This document shows positions 60,995-64,000 of a stretch of DNA of 64,000 nucleotides, piece after piece. Below the pieces are notes generated by a model. The model had not been told where the DNA came from. It did not search any database and was given only the letters and a program-made list of their open reading frames with translations. The stretch is from NCBI GenBank assembly GCA_030272835.1, contig SZOQ01000005.1, positions 1 to 64,000 of the forward strand, in the 5' to 3' direction. Position numbers and translations under genes: made by a program. This stretch comes from 2-12-FULL-60-25 sp003576745 (GTDB lineage Bacteria > Patescibacteriota > Patescibacteriia > 2-12-FULL-60-25). The stretch's first letter is position 1; each line of letters opens with the position of its first letter.

Positions 60995-62287
60995 GGGTGC
61001 GGGGCACTTTGGTTGACGGCCGACAATCAAAAAATCTATGAAAAACAACGTATTATCGTATGCCGAATACCAGAAAAGAATAAAGGAATTAAAAACGCCC
61101 GAGGATATCGCGGCGTTCGCGCAGGAACTGATCGCTCCCGCGCTTGCCGGAGCCGGTGCTCCGGAAGACACCGAGGCCAAAACTGTGGAGATGCGGAGTG
61201 AATCACCCGTCCAGGCGGAAACACCGCAGAAACGGATTCCGCTTCCTAAGGAAAAGCTCTTTGCCATCCGCAAAGCCGAAGTCGCGGATGCCAGTGTAAT
61301 CACGCCGTGGTATGACGTGGTCAACAGCGACACCGAAGCGATGGCAATCGGACTCTACGCAAAGGGTCTGACGACGCGCGACATCTCAAGCTACCTTAAG
61401 AATATGCACGGGATAGAAATCGCGCAACCGTCAATATCCGCAATCACGGACAAAGTGTTTCCATTGGTTAAAGAATGGCAAACCCGTTCCTTGTCGGCCT
61501 GCTACCCGGTCGTATATCTTGACGGCCTGCACTTCAAAGTCCGCGATGCCGGAAAGATCGCATCAAAGGTCGCATACATCGTGCTTGGTATAAACCAGTA
61601 CGGGCAGAAAGAAGTTCTGGGTATCTGGGTCGGCGAATCCGAAGGGGCAAAATTCTGGATGCACGTCTTAAGCGACATGAAGAACCGCGGCGTGGACGAC
61701 ATCCTGATAGCCTGCGTCGACGGCCTGAAAGGATTCCCGGAAGCCATCAAGGCGGTCTTTCCGCATGCGGATGTTCAGGTCTGCATCGCGCATCAGATCA
61801 GACACACCATCATGTTCATTCCGCACAAGGACAAGAAACGGTTCTGTGACGAGCTCAAATCCGTTTACACGGCTCCGACAGAGGAAGCCGGAATGGATGC
61901 GCTCAAAGCGATGATGGATCGATGGCCGCAGTACCGTTCCTACCTCAAGAGCTGGGAAACCCGATGGTCTGACCTTGCTCCGTTCTTCGGATATCCGGAA
62001 CCAGTCCGTCGCATGGTTTATACTACCAATGCGATAGAGAACCTGAACCGGCAATTCCGCAAGGTGACAAAGACCACGACGGTCTTCCCGCATGATGATG
62101 CCCTGATCAAACTGCTTTGGCTGGCGCAGGCGGACATAACGCAGGCGTGGGTACTTACAACGAGAAATTGGGGCGAGGTTATGGCTCAACTCAACATTCT
62201 CTTTCCGGATCGGGTGCATTTTTAATCACCCCGTCCGCTGACCGACATTAATTAACTTATCCGGTCGGACGCCAAAATCCCGCACCC
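60995..62287 (+). mobile_element. IS256-family insertion sequence
   Basis: About 1293 bp bounded by imperfect inverted repeats. The left end opens GGGTGCGGGG and continues through TTTGG to CGGCCGAC. The right end, read inward, opens GGGTGCGGGATTTTGGCGTC to CCGAC. Length and a single transposase gene fit IS256. No 8-9 bp target duplication is visible (left flank TTGCTTAC, right flank AAAGTTAA), so the site may be old or rearranged. Confidence 0.82.
61038..62225 (+). CDS. IS256-family transposase
   Basis: A 395-residue mutator-type DDE transposase. The catalytic Asp lies in PVVYLDGLHFKVRD near residue 158, the second in LIACVDGLKGFPEAIKAVF near 233, and the Glu in TTNAIENLNRQFRKVTK near 336, with CIAHQIRH between. 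Length is normal and the frame is intact, so the element may still be active. The N-terminal 80 residues are more divergent. Confidence 0.95.
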   Translation: MKNNVLSYAEYQKRIKELKTPEDIAAFAQELIAPALAGAGAPEDTEAKTVEMRSESPVQAETPQKRIPLPKEKLFAIRKAEVADASVITPWYDVVNSDTEAMAIGLYAKGLTTRDISSYLKNMHGIEIAQPSISAITDKVFPLVKEWQTRSLSACYPVVYLDGLHFKVRDAGKIASKVAYIVLGINQYGQKEVLGIWVGESEGAKFWMHVLSDMKNRGVDDILIACVDGLKGFPEAIKAVFPHADVQVCIAHQIRHTIMFIPHKDKKRFCDELKSVYTAPTEEAGMDALKAMMDRWPQYRSYLKSWETRWSDLAPFFGYPEPVRRMVYTTNAIENLNRQFRKVTKTTTVFPHDDALIKLLWLAQADITQAWVLTTRNWGEVMAQLNILFPDRVHF

Positions 62288-62290
62288 AAA

Positions 62291-62324
62291 GTTAAAGCCG
62301 CCCAATCGAGCGGCTTTAACTTTT
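62291..62324. terminator. Bidirectional terminator abutting the IS right end
   Basis: An 11-bp stem GTTAAAGCCGC/GCGGCTTTAAC with an 8-base loop, then TTTTG. It serves the convergent transposase and PH-domain genes. Confidence 0.75.
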
Positions 62325-62328
62325 GCCT

Positions 62329-62802
62329 TCAATGCACAAACTTAAGCAGAGATTCCTCAAGAATGTCCGGCTCGTCGGTACCGATACGATAGATTTTTCC
62401 GTTTTTCATGGTGAGCTCGACCGCGTCAAAGCCGGAGATATTAAAAATCCACATCTTCGGCCAGAACCACAATCGGATGCCCCAACCGTAATACCAATGA
62501 TTTTTTACCTTCCTGACTGTGGCGATCTCGGTGATCGGAAACTTTTTGCGGAAAATACCCCAACCAAAACGGATTCTCAAAAACCGTTCCTCAATAGTGA
62601 CATTAAGTGTCACAAACGACGCCAGTATAAACAATATGGATGCCATTATGGCGGTAACGGCAAAATTCGCACCAGAATCAACTGAGGGAGGTTCAGCTCG
62701 TGCCGTAATTTGCAGCCATGAAAAAAATACCAGTACAGCCAGCGTAATAACCAGCATCAGGTAACCAATTTGCGTGTGTTTGTATCCGGTCATATTTTTC
62801 AA
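62329..62802 (-). CDS. Membrane protein with bacterial PH-like domain
   Basis: A 157-residue protein with two N-terminal helices (about 12-32 and 46-68). A PH-like beta domain follows (LNVTIEERFLRIRFGWGIFR, ITEIATVRKVKNHWYYGWGI, ELTMKNGKIYRIGTD). Such domains are common in small membrane proteins and bind unknown ligands. Its start overlaps the stop of the upstream 102-residue gene by ATGA. Confidence 0.72.
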   Translation of the reverse strand: MKNMTGYKHTQIGYLMLVITLAVLVFFSWLQITARAEPPSVDSGANFAVTAIMASILFILASFVTLNVTIEERFLRIRFGWGIFRKKFPITEIATVRKVKNHWYYGWGIRLWFWPKMWIFNISGFDAVELTMKNGKIYRIGTDEPDILEESLLKFVH

Positions 62803-63107
62803 TTCCCTGATTTGTTACGATGCTCTAATAATTTTTCAGCCGGAGAGATACCGCCGAGGACTTTGTGCGGAAAGTAATTCCAGGCATCACTGACCAGCTC
62901 GAGCACATTTTCAATCTCAGTAGCGTCACCACCGCGATCGAACATGGCCACGACCTTCATCATGTCGTCGCTCTCTTTCTCGTTAAAAATAGCATCCCGG
63001 ACATGATCCAAAGTAAAATCACTTTCGGTTTCCCTGAGCATTTCCACAAGCTCCTGCTCGATCTCTTTCCGCCGTTCCAGAATTTGTTGTTTTGATTCGG
63101 CCTGCAT
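62799..63107 (-). CDS. Unrecognised 102-residue helical protein in the methyltransferase operon
   Basis: An acidic, helical protein (ERRKEIEQELVEMLRETESD, DATEIENVLELVSDAWNYFP). The ending PHKVLGGISPAEKLLEH is like short motifs at the end of some integrase-type or uncharacterised bacterial proteins. It lies 11 bases after the methyltransferase stop and is coupled to the PH-domain gene. Role unknown. Confidence 0.55.
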   Translation of the reverse strand: MQAESKQQILERRKEIEQELVEMLRETESDFTLDHVRDAIFNEKESDDMMKVVAMFDRGGDATEIENVLELVSDAWNYFPHKVLGGISPAEKLLEHRNKSGN

Positions 63108-63118
63108 ACGGGGGGAAA

Positions 63119-64000
63119 TTATATCCCCGCAGCCTGCAGGTGATTCATGATATTTGCCGATTGAACGTAGCTGAACTTCGGCGGCAAAGCATTGCCGATC
63201 TGAAGAGCAATCGATGTTTTGCTGGCATCTTCCGGAAACTTATACTCTGGCGGAAATGTCTGCAGCAGTGCCGCTTCCCGGGCCGTGATGGCGCGATTTT
63301 CTTTCGGGTGCAGAAAACGACCCTTTGACGGATTCAGGCAACCGCCGGTGATTGTTGTGGAGTAATCATCCCAGCGCAGCCTGCCATACACGTCATTGAA
63401 TCCGACATCTTTTCCTTTATGACATTCGAGTTCGAATTTTTTGGGCAAATCGTTGCGGCTGCCTCCGTTCTTAGGTGTGGCCTTTATGCGCTCCATGACC
63501 GCCTGAGTATGAGACGCGACTATTTTGTGAACAGGATCTTTTGTTTTTGCTACGGACTCTAAATGGCCTATCATGTCCCGCACGGTGACTTTTTCTCCGG
63601 TCGCAGGCGCGATATCGATATCCCCGAGCAATGATCCGACAACCACCAGCCGCTTGCGTCGCTGCGGCACACCGTATTGCTGGATGCTTACCGGCTTAAA
63701 TTTCGGGTTATACCCCAGCTTATCCAATTCCCGGACTACGTATTTAAATTGCGTGTAATTAACCAGACCGGGAACATTTTCCATCATGATCGTAAGCGGC
63801 TTCAGTTCCTTTACAAAACGCAGATATTCCAAAACCAGATTATTCCGATTGTCACGCTTGCTGCGTTTCTTGTTGAGCCGGCGCATGGATGAAAACCCCT
63901 GGCACGGCGGGCAACCTGCCAAAAGATGAAGCGGGCTTCCGTTCAGGATTTTTTTCACGTCGGCCGTGTTCACATCGCGGATATCGCCTTCAAATACTTT
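63119..64000 (-). CDS. DNA (cytosine-5-)-methyltransferase, N-terminus beyond window edge
   Basis: At least 293 residues; the frame runs on to the right edge (EGDIRDVNTADVKKIL before the first ATG), so the N-terminal AdoMet motif is outside. Seen are the catalytic GCPPCQGFSSM, MMENVPGLV, the arginine motif YGVPQRRKRLVVVGS, the target-recognition region, and the C-terminal motifs ITAREAALLQTFP and QIGNALPP. It methylates cytosine at C5 at an unknown site. No restriction gene is visible on this side. Confidence 0.92.
   Translation of the reverse strand, partial: KVFEGDIRDVNTADVKKILNGSPLHLLAGCPPCQGFSSMRRLNKKRSKRDNRNNLVLEYLRFVKELKPLTIMMENVPGLVNYTQFKYVVRELDKLGYNPKFKPVSIQQYGVPQRRKRLVVVGSLLGDIDIAPATGEKVTVRDMIGHLESVAKTKDPVHKIVASHTQAVMERIKATPKNGGSRNDLPKKFELECHKGKDVGFNDVYGRLRWDDYSTTITGGCLNPSKGRFLHPKENRAITAREAALLQTFPPEYKFPEDASKTSIALQIGNALPPKFSYVQSANIMNHLQAAGI

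Noticed and set aside
60983..62295. Target-site duplication of the IS256 element
   Set aside because: Flanks TTGCTTAC and AAAGTTAA do not match, and shifting the ends by a few bases does not help.
1..64000. Recoding of TGA
   Set aside because: TGA is used as a stop at coupled gene ends (for example 14673-14675) and reading through would destroy these arrangements.
1..64000. tRNA and rRNA genes
   Set aside because: No T-arm motif of GGTTCGAATCC type with a matching acceptor stem, and no rRNA landmark, was noticed. A covariance-model scan was not possible.

Overview
The window looks like a chromosomal segment of a bacterium from the Candidate Phyla Radiation (Patescibacteria) or a similarly reduced lineage. 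This is inferred from content: many short lineage-type membrane and secreted proteins of unknown function, a vitamin-B12-type (class II) ribonucleotide reductase, one-gene versions of several systems, and very few biosynthetic genes. Base composition is near 50% GC by eye. TGA is used as a normal stop (for example the ATGA overlap between serS and alr), so the SR1/Gracilibacteria code does not apply. No tRNA or rRNA gene was recognised.

Layout. 1-4.6 kb: partial glyA, a UvrD-type helicase fused to an Fe-S nuclease, and a DciA-like gene. 4.6-11.5 kb: small membrane proteins, then the cell-shape cluster mreB-mreC-mreD-mrdA, then greA. 11.8-16.7 kb: lysS, serS-alr, ftsQ-like. 16.7-18.4 kb: an AT-rich gap and two unrecognised genes with their own promoter and terminators. 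18.6-26.7 kb, mostly minus strand: a SanA-like protein, rmuC, small proteins, nrdJ preceded by two NrdR boxes, and a DEDD exonuclease. 27.7-35.5 kb, minus: a carbohydrate cluster (ROK kinase, two glycoside hydrolases, a frameshifted EamA transporter), a beta-CASP ribonuclease, an unknown membrane protein and an HtrA protease. 35.6-37.2 kb: a guanylate-kinase-like protein lacking its P-loop, and a lipoprotein with a palindrome over its promoter. 37.5-41.6 kb, minus: a copper cluster consisting of a three-domain HMA/SafE/cupredoxin fusion, CopA, and a 51-residue Cys-rich protein. 41.7-51.2 kb: a carbonic-anhydrase-like protein, exported proteins, exonuclease III, a Kef-type antiporter and a pseudouridine synthase. 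51.5-55 kb, minus: VKOR-like protein, FtsX/MacB permease, ATPase and DoxX protein. 55.7-60 kb: an RRM protein, gpmA, small proteins and a second GreA-type factor. 60-64 kb is accessory: YdeI-like protein, two related small ORFs with hairpins, an IS256-family element, and a three-gene operon headed by a C5 DNA methyltransferase that runs off the edge.

The most unusual feature is a family of intergenic mosaic repeats. At about 20 gene junctions, 60-450 bp of non-coding DNA is built from one small shared vocabulary of short words (GCGTAGG, ACGTAGTTGCGTAGG, CATAACCCGTAACCC, GGGCCATGAGCC and others). Word order and orientation vary, and many copies contain a core hairpin with GGGGAG/CTCCCC arms. 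Two copies 5.8 kb apart are near-identical and inverted. I do not recognise this as a described repeat class. It explains most of the longer non-coding stretches in the window.

All calls come from reading the sequence and recalling protein-family hallmarks. No database search was run.
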